From NCBI GenBank assembly GCA_963835935.1, contig CAWIHK010000005.1, forward strand, positions 558,001-622,000: a stretch of 64,000 bases of DNA, given 5' to 3'. Below the pieces are notes generated by a model. It did not search any database and had not been told where the DNA came from. It saw nothing but the letters and a program-made list of their open reading frames with translations. This document shows positions 35,445-45,307 of this stretch, in pieces. Within the stretch, counting starts at the first letter, position 1; every line of letters begins with the position of its first letter. Source of the stretch: CAWIHK01 sp963835935 (GTDB lineage: Bacteria; Bacteroidota; Ignavibacteria; UBA10030; CAVZMI01). The position numbers were made by a program, and so were the translations under genes.

Positions 35445-38400
35445 TGATTGTAACATTCATGCTTACATCGACTGTCACCATTCAAGATGTTTCTGCCCTT
35501 CTTTCAAATTATCAACCGATAAAATTAATTATCGAAAGATTCAAAACAGATAACTCTGTTCTTCTTTCTAATATCGCCGGATCATTTAATTCATTTCTTT
35601 CAATTGAGTTGAGTAATAATTTTTCATCAATTCTATTTATTGTCGATACACGTCATGAAGCAGAGCAATTAGCCGATGATTGTGAAAAGTTATTTTCCGA
35701 TGGCCGTGTAATCTTATTCACAGAATCTGCACATCAACCACACGCATTGGATATTTTAGGAAACAGGCAACAACTGGAAGCGTTATGTAATCTCCAATCT
35801 TCAAATCACTTTATTCTTTGTACACATATATCTGCATTAGTTTCAAAACTCCCATTGCCAATTGAATTTTCTAAAAAGGTATTAAGAGTCGAACAAGGGA
35901 ATGAAATTGGATTTTCAAAATTGATTGAATCGTTACAAAGTGTTGGATTTCAAATAGAGGATTTTGTTGCTGAGCCGGGTGACTATGCCGTTCGCGGAGG
36001 AATTATTGATGTTTTTCCATCCGTCGGTGATAATCCGATTCGCTTGGAATTCTGGGGTGATACACTTGAGTCAATTCGCGAGTTCGATGTACTCTCTCAA
36101 CGATCAATTCGTGAACTGACTGTTGCAACAATTATTCCAAATCTTTTTTCTTCTTTACTTCAGAATGATTATGCAGGTTCGATTTTTGATTATTTACCTG
36201 AGCACACTCATATCATATCTCCAGACGAACGTATATTGGCTAGTTTATTTAACGAACTTCACATGGAAATGGATCCACAATCTTTCACTCCTGAAGAAAT
36301 TATTACCAGACTGAAAAAGTTTCATATTGCATGGATTCTTCCGTTCACGCAACAGTCGGATGGAATGATAGATCTTGGCGCTAGACCACAACCTGCGTTC
36401 AATGGAAGTGTTCACAATTTTAAAAAATATCTTTTGTCGCTCTCAAACGATGGATATAAAACAATAATCTTTTCTGATTCACCGGATGAAGCAACACGTT
36501 TGCAAGAATTATTAACAGACATCGACCAAGAAAAAGAATTGTCTACAATTTATTTTTGTACAGATGCACTCCATCGGGGTTTTATTCTTCCGGATCTACG
36601 ATGTGCTTTTCTCACGGAACATGAAGTCTTTGGTCGTTTGATACGGCGCGCAGTCACAAAGAAAAAACGTTTTAAGGGATTGTCCCAGAAAGAATTTTCA
36701 CAACTTCAACGGGGAGATTTTGTCGTTCACGTCGATCATGGGATCGGTAAATTTTCTGGCCTACAAAAAATTTCGATACAAGATGTTGAGCAAGAAGTTG
36801 CTCGGCTACTCTATGCAGACGACGATGTTCTCTTTGTCAATCTGAATTATATTAATCGAATTCAAAAATATTCTTCTCAAGAAAGTCATGTCCCAGCTCT
36901 TCATAAATTAGGTGCCATGGATTGGGAACGACTAAAACAAAGAACGAAACGCCGTATAAAAGATATAGCTCGTGATCTGATAAAATTATATGCTAAGAGA
37001 AGGTCGGAAAAAGGTTTTGCGTTTCCCAGCGACTCGTTATGGCAAAAAGAACTAGAAGCGTCTTTCATGTATGAAGACACAGCAGATCAAGCAACTGCAA
37101 CTGCCGACATTAAGCATGATATGCAAGCCGACTGTCCGATGGACCGGTTAATTTGCGGCGACGTCGGATTCGGAAAGACCGAAGTCGCTGTCCGTGCGGC
37201 ATTCAAGGCTGTGATGGGAGGGAAACAAGTCGGCATATTGGTACCAACCACGATTCTAGCTCAACAACATTTTAACACATTCAACGATCGTCTGAAACCC
37301 TATGCGGCTCGTGTCGAAGTCATTTCAAGATTCCGTACTAAAAAGGAACAAAATGAAATACTGAAAAAACTCCAAGAAGGATCAATCGATATCATTATAG
37401 GAACTCACCGGCTTCTTTCGAAGGACGTGCAGTTCAAAGATCTCGGTTTGTTGGTTATCGATGAAGAACAACGATTCGGAGTTTCTGCAAAAGAAAAGCT
37501 CAGAGTAAAAAAAGCTTCTGTGGATACTCTTACACTTACTGCGACACCGATACCGAGGACATTACATTTTTCTTTGATGGGCGCCCGCGATCTTTCGATT
37601 ATAAATACTCCGCCGCGGAACAGGTTGCCCATCATAACAGAAATTGCTGAGTTAGAGCCAGGATTAATTCGTGAAGCAGTGCTGCGTGAACTACATCGAC
37701 ATGGTCAAGTTTTTTTTGTTCATGACCGGATTGAAAATATGATGAACGTGGTTCAATTTCTTCAGCGCCATCTTCCGGAGGCACGTATTCGATTTGCTCA
37801 TGGACAAATGACCGGACATGAACTCGAGAAAGTAATGTTGGATTTTCTGGAACGGAAATTCGATCTGCTTGTTGCCACAAAAATCATAGAGTCCGGCCTC
37901 GACTTGCCGAATGTAAACACAATTATCATCAATCGTGCCGATCGATTTGGATTAGCGGAATTATATCAACTTCGCGGAAGAGTCGGTAGAGCGAATAGAC
38001 AAGCTTACGCATATTTTTTAACTCCACCGATTTCATCGCTTCCGAAGCATGCAATTCGTCGGCTTCAGGCAATCGAAGAATTCACCGAACTAGGTTCAGG
38101 ATTCAATCTCGCCATGCGCGACATGGAAATTCGCGGTACCGGTAACATCTTAGGAGCTGAGCAAAGTGGATTCATCATGGAAATGGGTTTTGAGATGTAT
38201 ACCAGAATTCTTGAAGATGCAATTCAAGAATTGAAACAGGAAGAATTTGAAAAAGTATTTGATCAAGTAACCCTTCACAAACCTTCCACTGAAACGTTGA
38301 TTGACGTTGATATCGAGGCATTGATCCCTGATATTTATATCGAGCATGATTCCGAGCGATTGGATGTCTATCGGCGTCTGTACGCGGCGACTGAGCAGTC

Positions 38401-38767
38401 TGTCGTTGATGATATCCGAAATGAACTCCGCGATCGGTTTGGAAATTATCCGGAGGAAGTCGAGAATCTATTCCAAATTGTCCAAGTAAAATTACTGGCG
38501 GCAAAAGCAGGAATTGTGAAAGTAGATCTTTTGCAGGATACATTGTTTCTTACATTGCCTTCTGATGCGGAGAAGGATTTTTACGAGGTGCGTGAAGGAG
38601 TGATTCCGCCGTTCCAAAGAATTATAGATCGTTTTCCACTATTGCAAAAATATAAACCGCTTTTGATACAAGATAAAATACAGTTGAAAATTCGATTTTT
38701 AATTCGGGGCAAGACGCCGGAGGAACGATTGAAACAATTACGTAGCGTGTTGGAGACCTTTGAATAA
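35444..38767 (+). CDS. mfd: Transcription-repair coupling factor Mfd
   Basis: Mfd removes stalled RNA polymerase from damaged DNA and recruits UvrA. The 1107-residue chain has the UvrB-like N-terminal part (DFVAEPGDYAVRGGIIDVFP), the RNA-polymerase-interacting domain (LQRGDFVVHVDHGIGKFSGL), the RecG-like helicase with Walker A (GDVGFGKTEVAVRAAF) and DEEQ box (LLVIDEEQRFGV), motif VI (YQLRGRVGRANRQAYAYF) and the C-terminal UvrA-interaction region. ATG 35444 overlaps the murQ stop; a second ATG at 35459 is also possible and neither has a clear ribosome site. The next 150 bases contain no gene. Confidence 0.95.
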   Translation: MIVTFMLTSTVTIQDVSALLSNYQPIKLIIERFKTDNSVLLSNIAGSFNSFLSIELSNNFSSILFIVDTRHEAEQLADDCEKLFSDGRVILFTESAHQPHALDILGNRQQLEALCNLQSSNHFILCTHISALVSKLPLPIEFSKKVLRVEQGNEIGFSKLIESLQSVGFQIEDFVAEPGDYAVRGGIIDVFPSVGDNPIRLEFWGDTLESIREFDVLSQRSIRELTVATIIPNLFSSLLQNDYAGSIFDYLPEHTHIISPDERILASLFNELHMEMDPQSFTPEEIITRLKKFHIAWILPFTQQSDGMIDLGARPQPAFNGSVHNFKKYLLSLSNDGYKTIIFSDSPDEATRLQELLTDIDQEKELSTIYFCTDALHRGFILPDLRCAFLTEHEVFGRLIRRAVTKKKRFKGLSQKEFSQLQRGDFVVHVDHGIGKFSGLQKISIQDVEQEVARLLYADDDVLFVNLNYINRIQKYSSQESHVPALHKLGAMDWERLKQRTKRRIKDIARDLIKLYAKRRSEKGFAFPSDSLWQKELEASFMYEDTADQATATADIKHDMQADCPMDRLICGDVGFGKTEVAVRAAFKAVMGGKQVGILVPTTILAQQHFNTFNDRLKPYAARVEVISRFRTKKEQNEILKKLQEGSIDIIIGTHRLLSKDVQFKDLGLLVIDEEQRFGVSAKEKLRVKKASVDTLTLTATPIPRTLHFSLMGARDLSIINTPPRNRLPIITEIAELEPGLIREAVLRELHRHGQVFFVHDRIENMMNVVQFLQRHLPEARIRFAHGQMTGHELEKVMLDFLERKFDLLVATKIIESGLDLPNVNTIIINRADRFGLAELYQLRGRVGRANRQAYAYFLTPPISSLPKHAIRRLQAIEEFTELGSGFNLAMRDMEIRGTGNILGAEQSGFIMEMGFEMYTRILEDAIQELKQEEFEKVFDQVTLHKPSTETLIDVDIEALIPDIYIEHDSERLDVYRRLYAATEQSVVDDIRNELRDRFGNYPEEVENLFQIVQVKLLAAKAGIVKVDLLQDTLFLTLPSDAEKDFYEVREGVIPPFQRIIDRFPLLQKYKPLLIQDKIQLKIRFLIRGKTPEERLKQLRSVLETFE

Positions 38768-38920
38768 TCTCACGCTGCTCTTTGTGTTCGGTACCAACGA
38801 ACGACTTGTTGCGATTCCAATCGAACTATCTTACATTTCAATATATCTACAAAAAACAATTAATCAGCCCGCGAACAACACGCGGAATAAAGCATTAAAT
38901 AATTTTTGATAATTGCGCTC

Positions 38921-39685
38921 ATGGTAAAAACATTTGGTTTGACAAAAATATTTGATCATAAAGAAGCTGTTCATGATCTTAATTTGACAGTTGATGCTGG
39001 AGAGATTTTTGGTTTCCTGGGACCAAACGGTGCAGGAAAAACCACAACAGTAAAGATGTTGACCGGGTTGATATTACCATCGACTGGAACAGCGACTATT
39101 GAAAACTTCGACATTATTAAAGACCCGATCGAAGTGAAAAAACGTTTTGGTTATGTCCCTGAATCCGGTGCACTATTTGAAAGCCTGACCGGCTGGGAAT
39201 ATTTGCAGTTGATTGCCGATCTTCATCATCTCGATCGTAATGTTGCCCGAAAACGGATTGAAGAATTTCTTAATTTGTTTGGATTGTGGGACGACCGTTC
39301 GGGAAGACTAGGTTCTTATTCTAAAGGAATGAAGCAGAAAATTGTGATCGCAGCGGCTTTAGTCCATAATCCGAGTGTTTTATTTCTTGACGAACCGCTG
39401 AACGGACTCGATGCAAATTCGGCTCTCGTCTTCAAAGAACTCTTGAAAAAATTAGCTCAACAACAAAAAATTATATTCTTCACTTCTCATATTCTCGAAG
39501 TTGTAGAAAAAATTTGTACCCGTATTTCAATTATTAATAATGGAATAATAATATCGGAGGGAACTGCGGTTCAAATAGCACAATCGGTTGGCGAGGAATC
39601 TCTTGAAGGAGCATTCAGCAAGCTTACCGGAGTCCGGGATGCAAAAGAATCGGCACAGGATTTTCTGGAGGCGCTGGGCTCATGA
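38921..39685 (+). CDS. ABC transporter ATP-binding protein
   Basis: The 254-residue ATPase has Walker A (GPNGAGKTTTVKMLTG), the Q-loop region GYVPESGALFESLT, signature YSKGMKQKI, Walker B VLFLDEP and switch His (SHILE). The ATG at 38921 is preferred over an upstream TTG at 38906. The family is the CcmA/DrrA-like exporter ATPase group. Its stop overlaps the next gene's start (ATGA at 39682-39685), so it acts with that permease, at the inner membrane. Substrate unknown. Confidence 0.88.
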   Translation: MVKTFGLTKIFDHKEAVHDLNLTVDAGEIFGFLGPNGAGKTTTVKMLTGLILPSTGTATIENFDIIKDPIEVKKRFGYVPESGALFESLTGWEYLQLIADLHHLDRNVARKRIEEFLNLFGLWDDRSGRLGSYSKGMKQKIVIAAALVHNPSVLFLDEPLNGLDANSALVFKELLKKLAQQQKIIFFTSHILEVVEKICTRISIINNGIIISEGTAVQIAQSVGEESLEGAFSKLTGVRDAKESAQDFLEALGS

Positions 39686-41340
39686 TGCGCCGTTTGATGG
39701 AAGCGTTTGGAGTTGATTATGCTCAATGGAAAGTGATGACCGCTCTCGCTTTTCGATTGGCAAATCGAGAACAAGTTATTTATTCCACATCACACTCGAA
39801 GAATCTGAATCACTCTCTTTGGATGATGATTGCGATGTACGGATTCCTTGGATTGATGCAATGCATTTTTGTTATCCGGATTAGCGATCCTTTCTGGACT
39901 TCATTTGTAGTTTTTTCTTTTCTCGTAATTATGATAGGTTCGTTAATAATGTTTGAATTTGGAACACGTGTTGTCGCTCCTGAAGATTATCAAATATTCA
40001 GTGTCCAACCGGTTTCTTCAAAGACTTATTTTGCCTCAAAAACTGCGTTTGTACTTATCATAGTTATTTTCACAACTGCAGTATTTGGATTACCAACCAT
40101 ACTACTAATGAGTTCTGTGAAATATCTTAGAATAAATCGAATAGATTTGGATCCGGCGCTTTTCTTTTGTGGAACTGTAGCTTTATTTATGACGGCTATT
40201 TTCATCACGATGGTCATCATTTTGTTATATACTTCTGTGCTGCGATTTATTCATTTCAGGAAATTGAAAAATATTCTTTCTTACGTTCAATTAATTTTTT
40301 CATTTGGTATCTTTGGCGGATATGCACTTCTACCGGGTTTACTCGAAAAACTCAGTAGAGCGCTTCCGTCACAAAAACCATGGTGGGTATTTTTAATTCC
40401 GACGAGCTGGTTCAGTGCGATTGTAGATATTGGCGCTGGAAACTTGAATTACCAAACAGTGATTCCAGCTATCGGCGTGGTTTTTATATTTATCGTTCTT
40501 ATACCGCGGGCATTGTCAAAAATTTCTCTTCAATATTCCGAGAATCTTTCGAAAGCGATTTCTATTCCTGAGGCTATTAATCGAAGTACTCAAAACTCTG
40601 GTGAACATTCGTCCATGTTTGTTATGAAAGTCCCTGAGGATCGCGTTATTACTCGATTGATTCTTTGCCAGTTTAAAAATGACACACGATTTCGATTAAC
40701 GATTCTGGCAATAATTCCTCTGACTGTTTTGTATATTTTGATGGGGCTCCAAAACAGCGGCGGCTCGTTCAATCCATTTCATCCGCACTGGAAGGGCGGC
40801 GGCAATTCTTTCTTGCTTTATGTAGCTTTGATTATATTTCCATGGATGTTGAAAGAAGCAGTAACCCAATCTGAAACATATCAAGCAGCATGGATTTTTT
40901 TCGCGACGCCGTCTGACCGGATATCATTGATACTGTCGTTGAAGAAAACACTTGTGCGCTTTTTCATTCTTCCGTATCTTTTTTTGCTCGGGTGTTTTTT
41001 TGTCTGGCAATTCGATTCTCTTCTTCAGGTAATAATGCATCTTATCGTTCTATTTCTCTTAAGCCAATTGAATCTTCAAATACTATTTCTTCTTAAACCA
41101 CGATTGCCTTTTTCTTCGCCGCGAGTGATCGGTGGAAGGATAACGCGGCTTGGTATTATTCTTTTTGTTGTGCCTGTTTTTCTTATTTGCGGGATATATG
41201 TTTTTTCATTTTTTGTGTATCCATATCCGATTGTGTATATAGTTACAGTGATCACTCTTGCCTGTTTGATTAGATTACTCGAATGGTGGTTGGAAAAAAA
41301 GATTGAACGGAAAATATTAAATTTAGAATTCTTGGGTTAA
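39682..41340 (+). CDS. ABC transporter permease, multi-spanning
   Basis: The 552-residue protein has many hydrophobic segments (for example MIAMYGFLGLMQCIFVI, FVVFSFLVIMIGSLIMF, ILFVVPVFLICGIYVFSFF), about twelve in all, in two halves separated by a soluble loop near residues 290-330. It has the layout of a full-length exporter permease. Translation is coupled to the ATPase by a four-base overlap. Nothing fixes the substrate; an export role (lipid, peptide or drug) is inference. Confidence 0.75.
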   Translation: MMRRLMEAFGVDYAQWKVMTALAFRLANREQVIYSTSHSKNLNHSLWMMIAMYGFLGLMQCIFVIRISDPFWTSFVVFSFLVIMIGSLIMFEFGTRVVAPEDYQIFSVQPVSSKTYFASKTAFVLIIVIFTTAVFGLPTILLMSSVKYLRINRIDLDPALFFCGTVALFMTAIFITMVIILLYTSVLRFIHFRKLKNILSYVQLIFSFGIFGGYALLPGLLEKLSRALPSQKPWWVFLIPTSWFSAIVDIGAGNLNYQTVIPAIGVVFIFIVLIPRALSKISLQYSENLSKAISIPEAINRSTQNSGEHSSMFVMKVPEDRVITRLILCQFKNDTRFRLTILAIIPLTVLYILMGLQNSGGSFNPFHPHWKGGGNSFLLYVALIIFPWMLKEAVTQSETYQAAWIFFATPSDRISLILSLKKTLVRFFILPYLFLLGCFFVWQFDSLLQVIMHLIVLFLLSQLNLQILFLLKPRLPFSSPRVIGGRITRLGIILFVVPVFLICGIYVFSFFVYPYPIVYIVTVITLACLIRLLEWWLEKKIERKILNLEFLG

Positions 41341-41344
41341 GATT

Positions 41345-42010
41345 ATGAAAATAATTGCACTGACGGATATACACGATGCTATCGGAATGGCAACAAGAAT
41401 ACTGTCGGCAGAATCAGATGCCGATCTAATAATTTTGGGTGGTGATATAACAAACAACGGCGGTTTAAACCAGATGAAGAATGCTTTAAGACAACTTCTT
41501 ATTCCAAACAAAAATGTTTTTGCTCTCGCCGGAAATATGGATCGGCCTGAAGCAGAAGATGCCATAATTGAAAAAGGAATATCAATTCATGGCCGCGGAG
41601 TGATAATTGGTGAAGTTGGTTTTTTTGGAGTTGGGGGATGTCCTGATTCGCCAATGAGAACTCCGAATGAGCTGAGCGAAGAAAACATTGCTCAAATAAT
41701 AGTTGATGGATATAAATTGGTGAAAGATGCAAAAGTGAAAGTTTTCGTCACTCATACACCGCCGGCCAAAACAAAACTCGATCGCATCAATTCCGGATCG
41801 CATGTCGGCAGTATTTCGGTCAGAATGTTTATCGAGTATGAAAGTCCCAATATCGTGATATGCGGTCACATCCATGAAGCACGCGGTCAGGATGTTCTAG
41901 GAAAATCAAGAATGATTAATTGCGGCCCGGCCTTTAAAGGATGCTATGGAAAAATAGAGATAAGCGAAGGAGATAAAATTCAAATTAAGATAGAGAATTG
42001 TGAACTCTAG
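41345..42010 (+). CDS. Calcineurin-like metallophosphoesterase
   Basis: The 221-residue protein has all metallophosphoesterase motifs: LTDIHDA (DxH), ILGGDITNNG (GDx), ALAGNMDRPE in place of GNHD, VTHTPPAK (GH/TH) and CGHIHEARGQ (GHxH). This matches the YfcE/archaeal small phosphodiesterase group; Met replaces the usual His in GNHD, which may reduce or change activity. It follows the permease gene by four bases, and a bidirectional terminator follows it. Substrate unknown. Confidence 0.8.
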   Translation: MKIIALTDIHDAIGMATRILSAESDADLIILGGDITNNGGLNQMKNALRQLLIPNKNVFALAGNMDRPEAEDAIIEKGISIHGRGVIIGEVGFFGVGGCPDSPMRTPNELSEENIAQIIVDGYKLVKDAKVKVFVTHTPPAKTKLDRINSGSHVGSISVRMFIEYESPNIVICGHIHEARGQDVLGKSRMINCGPAFKGCYGKIEISEGDKIQIKIENCEL

Positions 42011-42019
42011 CCATAATAT

Positions 42020-42056
42020 AAAAAGGAGCCGCTTTAAAATTAAGCGGCTCCTTTTT
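42020..42056. terminator. Bidirectional terminator between the phosphoesterase and amt genes
   Basis: AAAAAGGAGCCGCTT (42020-42034) pairs perfectly with AAGCGGCTCCTTTTT (42042-42056) around a 7-base loop. It has an A-run on one side and a T-run on the other, so it can end both the plus-strand phosphoesterase transcript and the minus-strand amt transcript. Confidence 0.9.
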
Positions 42057-42076
42057 ATATAAATGAATTATTTTAA

Positions 42077-43417
42077 TTAGAAATAATAACCACTCTCACC
42101 GTGCTGACTTAGATCCAATCCTTCCATTTCTTCTTGGTCATCAACACGAAGTCCCATAGTTTTTTGCAGAGCCTTCAAGATTAACCAGGTCATGCTGAAC
42201 GAAAAAACGATCGTAACCACCACACACAGAAATTGAACGCCAAGCAGAGAAGCATTGCCATAAAAAAGACCGTTTGAGCCGTTAACATTTATTGCAGTTG
42301 TTGCAAAGAAACCTATTGCTAATGCACCGAATGAGCTGCCTACTCCGTGTACACCAACAACATCGAGTGAATCATCGTAACCAAATCGGTTTTTAAGCGT
42401 GACGCCCCAATAACATAAAACACCGAGGCACATTCCGATCAGAATTGCGGCAAGCGGTGCTACGAATCCGGCTGCTGGTGTTATGCCCGCAAGACCTGCA
42501 ACTGCACCAGAAGCTGCACCAAGGACAGTCGGTCGATCACGATGCTTCCATTCCATAAACATCCACGATAATGCAGCAGCAGCAGCGGCACAATGTGTAT
42601 TAATGAAGGCAGTAACCGCTAACGTTCCTGCCGTCAATGCACTACCGGCATTGAAACCGAACCAACCGAACCACAAAAGTGCTGCACCTGTTAAAGTCAT
42701 TGTGAGATTATGTGGAGGAGTGAGTTCACCGGGATGACCACGCCGTCGTCCACAGACGATTGCAGCCGCGAGGGCTCCAGCACCGGAACTGATATGTACA
42801 ACAAATCCACCGGCAAAATCGAGCGCACCAAGATTTCGCATCCAGCCTCCTAAACCCCACACCCAATGTGCAATGGGTGCATACACAAGAGTTGACCATA
42901 AAAGAAGGAAGACAAGATAAGTTTTAAATTTGAATCGTTCTGCAAATGCACCAGTTATGAGTGCGGGAGTTATAATTGCAAACATCATTTGAAACAACAT
43001 AAATGCTTGATGTGGAATCGTAGCAGCATAATCCACATTTGGTTGAAGCGTTACATTGGTAAGGCCAACCCATGATAAATTTCCGATGATATGTCCGAAG
43101 TCAGGTCCGAATGCTAAACTGTATCCCCAGAAAACCCATTGTAATGTAATGACTCCGAGCGCGATAAAACTTTGCATGATGGTTCCAAGAACATTCTTAC
43201 GGCGCACCATACCACCATAAAAAAGAGCAAGCCCTGGTGTCATGAGCATAACGAGGCCTGTGGAAATCAATATCCAGGTCGTGTCGGCCGCGTCGACATG
43301 CGCAGGAGAAATTGCATTGCCCTCCGCAAATGCTCTTGAAAAGAAAAAAACAAACTGTAATACTATTCCAACAAAGATAAATCGGAAAATCCGGTTTCCG
43401 CGTTTTGTTTTAGACAT
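42077..43417 (-). CDS. amt: Ammonium transporter (Amt family), copy 1
   Basis: The 446-residue Amt protein has a signal-like first helix, then eleven membrane segments. LMTPGLALFYGGMVRRKNV is the family hallmark; the twin-His pore pair is visible as PPHNLTMTLTG and VGVHGVGSSF. The tail ends GLRVDDQEEMEGLDLSQHGE, then SGYYF, a C-terminal loop that in other species contacts GlnK. No glnK/glnB gene adjoins, although Amt genes usually travel with one. It is a tandem paralogue of the next gene on the same strand, with a terminator between, so it probably has its own promoter. Confidence 0.93.
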   Translation of the reverse strand: MSKTKRGNRIFRFIFVGIVLQFVFFFSRAFAEGNAISPAHVDAADTTWILISTGLVMLMTPGLALFYGGMVRRKNVLGTIMQSFIALGVITLQWVFWGYSLAFGPDFGHIIGNLSWVGLTNVTLQPNVDYAATIPHQAFMLFQMMFAIITPALITGAFAERFKFKTYLVFLLLWSTLVYAPIAHWVWGLGGWMRNLGALDFAGGFVVHISSGAGALAAAIVCGRRRGHPGELTPPHNLTMTLTGAALLWFGWFGFNAGSALTAGTLAVTAFINTHCAAAAAALSWMFMEWKHRDRPTVLGAASGAVAGLAGITPAAGFVAPLAAILIGMCLGVLCYWGVTLKNRFGYDDSLDVVGVHGVGSSFGALAIGFFATTAINVNGSNGLFYGNASLLGVQFLCVVVTIVFSFSMTWLILKALQKTMGLRVDDQEEMEGLDLSQHGESGYYF

Positions 43418-43553
43418 GACGATCCCAAAAAGTTATTTAAGTTATAATTGATTAATAGCTTAGAAATAAATGAATATATAAAGATATTATAAAATAATTA
43501 AGGATAATACAAGTATTTTATTAATATTATTAAGAGGAAAAATAAAAGAAGAA

Positions 43554-43579
43554 AAAAGGCGGAAATATTTCCGCCTTTT
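43554..43579 (-). terminator. Terminator after the second amt gene
   Basis: A perfect 26-base palindrome starting AAAAGGCGGAAAT folds into a stem with T-runs on the minus strand. It lies 25 bases after the stop of the gene at 43605-44945 and before the next amt gene, whose transcription it should separate. Confidence 0.85.
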
Positions 43580-43604
43580 AAACTTCATTGAATAAATCGG
43601 TTTC

Positions 43605-44945
43605 TTAGAAATAATAACCGTTTTCGCCGTGCTGGCTTATATCCAAACCTTCCAATTCTTCCTGATCATCAACACGAAGTCCCATAGTTTTTTTAAGGAT
43701 CTTCAATATCACCCATGTCATCACAAAGGAAAATACGATGCATACAACGAGGCTTAAAACTTGTGCACCAAGAATTGATGGATTTCCATAGAATAATCCG
43801 TTAGCACCCGCAGCATTGATGGCTGTAGTAGCAAACAGACCGGTTGCAATGGCTCCGAACGAACCGCCAAGTCCATGAACACCGACAGCATCAAGCGAGT
43901 CGTCGTAACCAAAACGACTCTTCATTGACACACCCCAATAACATAAAGCGCCGACACAGAGACCTATTACAATTGCGGCGAGCGGTGTTACAAATCCTGA
44001 TGCAGGTGTGATGCCGACAAGCCCTGCGACCGAACCGGATGCCGCTCCCAAGACAGTCGGTTTGCCGCGGTGTGCCCATTCAACGAATGTCCACGATAAA
44101 GTTGCGGCAGCTGCAGCACAATGGGTATTGATAAATGCTGAGCCGGCCAATGCACCAGATGCTAAAGCACTGCCTGCATTAAATCCAAACCACCCAAACC
44201 ATAACAATGCTGCTCCAGTCAACGTCATGGTGAGATTATGTGGTGGAGTGAGTTCTCCAATATGTCCATGTCCGCGACGTTTTCCGCATACGATTGCAGC
44301 TGCGAGCGCTGAGACGCCTGAACTAACGTGCACAACAAGTCCGCCCGCGAAATCAAGAGCTCCAAGATTACGCATCCAACCGCCGATGCCCCACACCCAG
44401 TGAGCTATTGGTGCATACACAAATGTTGACCAGAGAATAAGAAAAACGAGATAAGTTTTAAACTTAAATCGTTCTGCGATTGCACCGGTGATAAGTGCAG
44501 GAGTAATAACCGCGAACATCATTTGAAATATCATAAAAACCTGATGTGGAATTGTCGCGGCGTAATCTGGATTTGGTTCGACACCAACTCCAGAAAGTCC
44601 AGCCCATGAGAAATTGCCGATGATATGTCCGAAATCCGGTCCGAATGAAAGACTATATCCCCATAAAACCCATTGTATTGAGATCACGCCAAGAGCAATA
44701 AAACTTTGCATGATAGTGCCAAGAACATTTTTTCTTCGCACCATGCCGCCGTAGAAAAGAGCAAGACCTGGTGTCATCAGCATAACAAGAGCAGTTGACA
44801 TTAACATCCAGGCTGTATCTCCTAGATCTACTTTTAGAGGAGGAGAAGCAGTTCCTTGTGCAAATCCTTGTGAGGCCATTAAGCCGTATTGGAATATTAT
44901 CCCAAGTGAAAGAAATAGCAAAAAACGCTTTTTGTTTTTAACCAT
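43605..44945 (-). CDS. amt: Ammonium transporter (Amt family), copy 2
   Basis: Also 446 residues and closely similar to copy 1 along its whole length, with the same hallmark, twin-His pair (PPHNLTMTLTG, VGVHGLGGSF) and tail (GLDISQHGENGYYF). The largest differences lie in the signal peptide and periplasmic parts. GGAGG precedes the ATG, and a consensus promoter sits about 70-100 bases upstream at 45019-45047. The two genes are a tandem duplication and may differ in affinity or expression. Role: ammonium uptake at low concentration, feeding the glutamate dehydrogenases further right. Confidence 0.93.
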   Translation of the reverse strand: MVKNKKRFLLFLSLGIIFQYGLMASQGFAQGTASPPLKVDLGDTAWMLMSTALVMLMTPGLALFYGGMVRRKNVLGTIMQSFIALGVISIQWVLWGYSLSFGPDFGHIIGNFSWAGLSGVGVEPNPDYAATIPHQVFMIFQMMFAVITPALITGAIAERFKFKTYLVFLILWSTFVYAPIAHWVWGIGGWMRNLGALDFAGGLVVHVSSGVSALAAAIVCGKRRGHGHIGELTPPHNLTMTLTGAALLWFGWFGFNAGSALASGALAGSAFINTHCAAAAATLSWTFVEWAHRGKPTVLGAASGSVAGLVGITPASGFVTPLAAIVIGLCVGALCYWGVSMKSRFGYDDSLDAVGVHGLGGSFGAIATGLFATTAINAAGANGLFYGNPSILGAQVLSLVVCIVFSFVMTWVILKILKKTMGLRVDDQEELEGLDISQHGENGYYF

Positions 44946-45018
44946 AGGTTTGGCCTCCGAATCTATAATGAATGATTTTTAAGTATATTGCTTTTATATT
45001 TTAAAGTATTATAATGTT

Positions 45019-45047
45019 ATTATATTACTTTTTAAGGTTAATGTCAA
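45019..45047 (-). promoter_or_regulatory. Consensus sigma-70 promoter of the second amt gene
   Basis: On the minus strand TTGACA (45042-45047), 17 bases, TATAAT (45019-45024): both hexamers are exact consensus. The transcript would begin near 45012 with a leader of about 65 bases carrying GGAGG. The rest of the 44946-45307 gap shows only AT-rich sequence. Upstream binding sites for a nitrogen regulator were not recognised. Confidence 0.8.
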
Positions 45048-45307
45048 GTTATACATAAATTATTTAAGTTAGAGGGGTGTGAAGGATGAATTATAAAGTG
45101 AAAAGCTTGAAAATATAAAAATGTTACTCTTTTTTAAAGGTGCAAAATAACATCGGAACAAAAGTCAATCTTTTCTAAATACACATAATTTTCATAATAA
45201 TAACAGACATCGACAATTTTATATTAATTGATCTTCTAATATCGAATTCTTTGTGTACCAATGTGATGGTCGATGGATTGTATAAGGTTTTCTACCCGGA
45301 AGGAACT

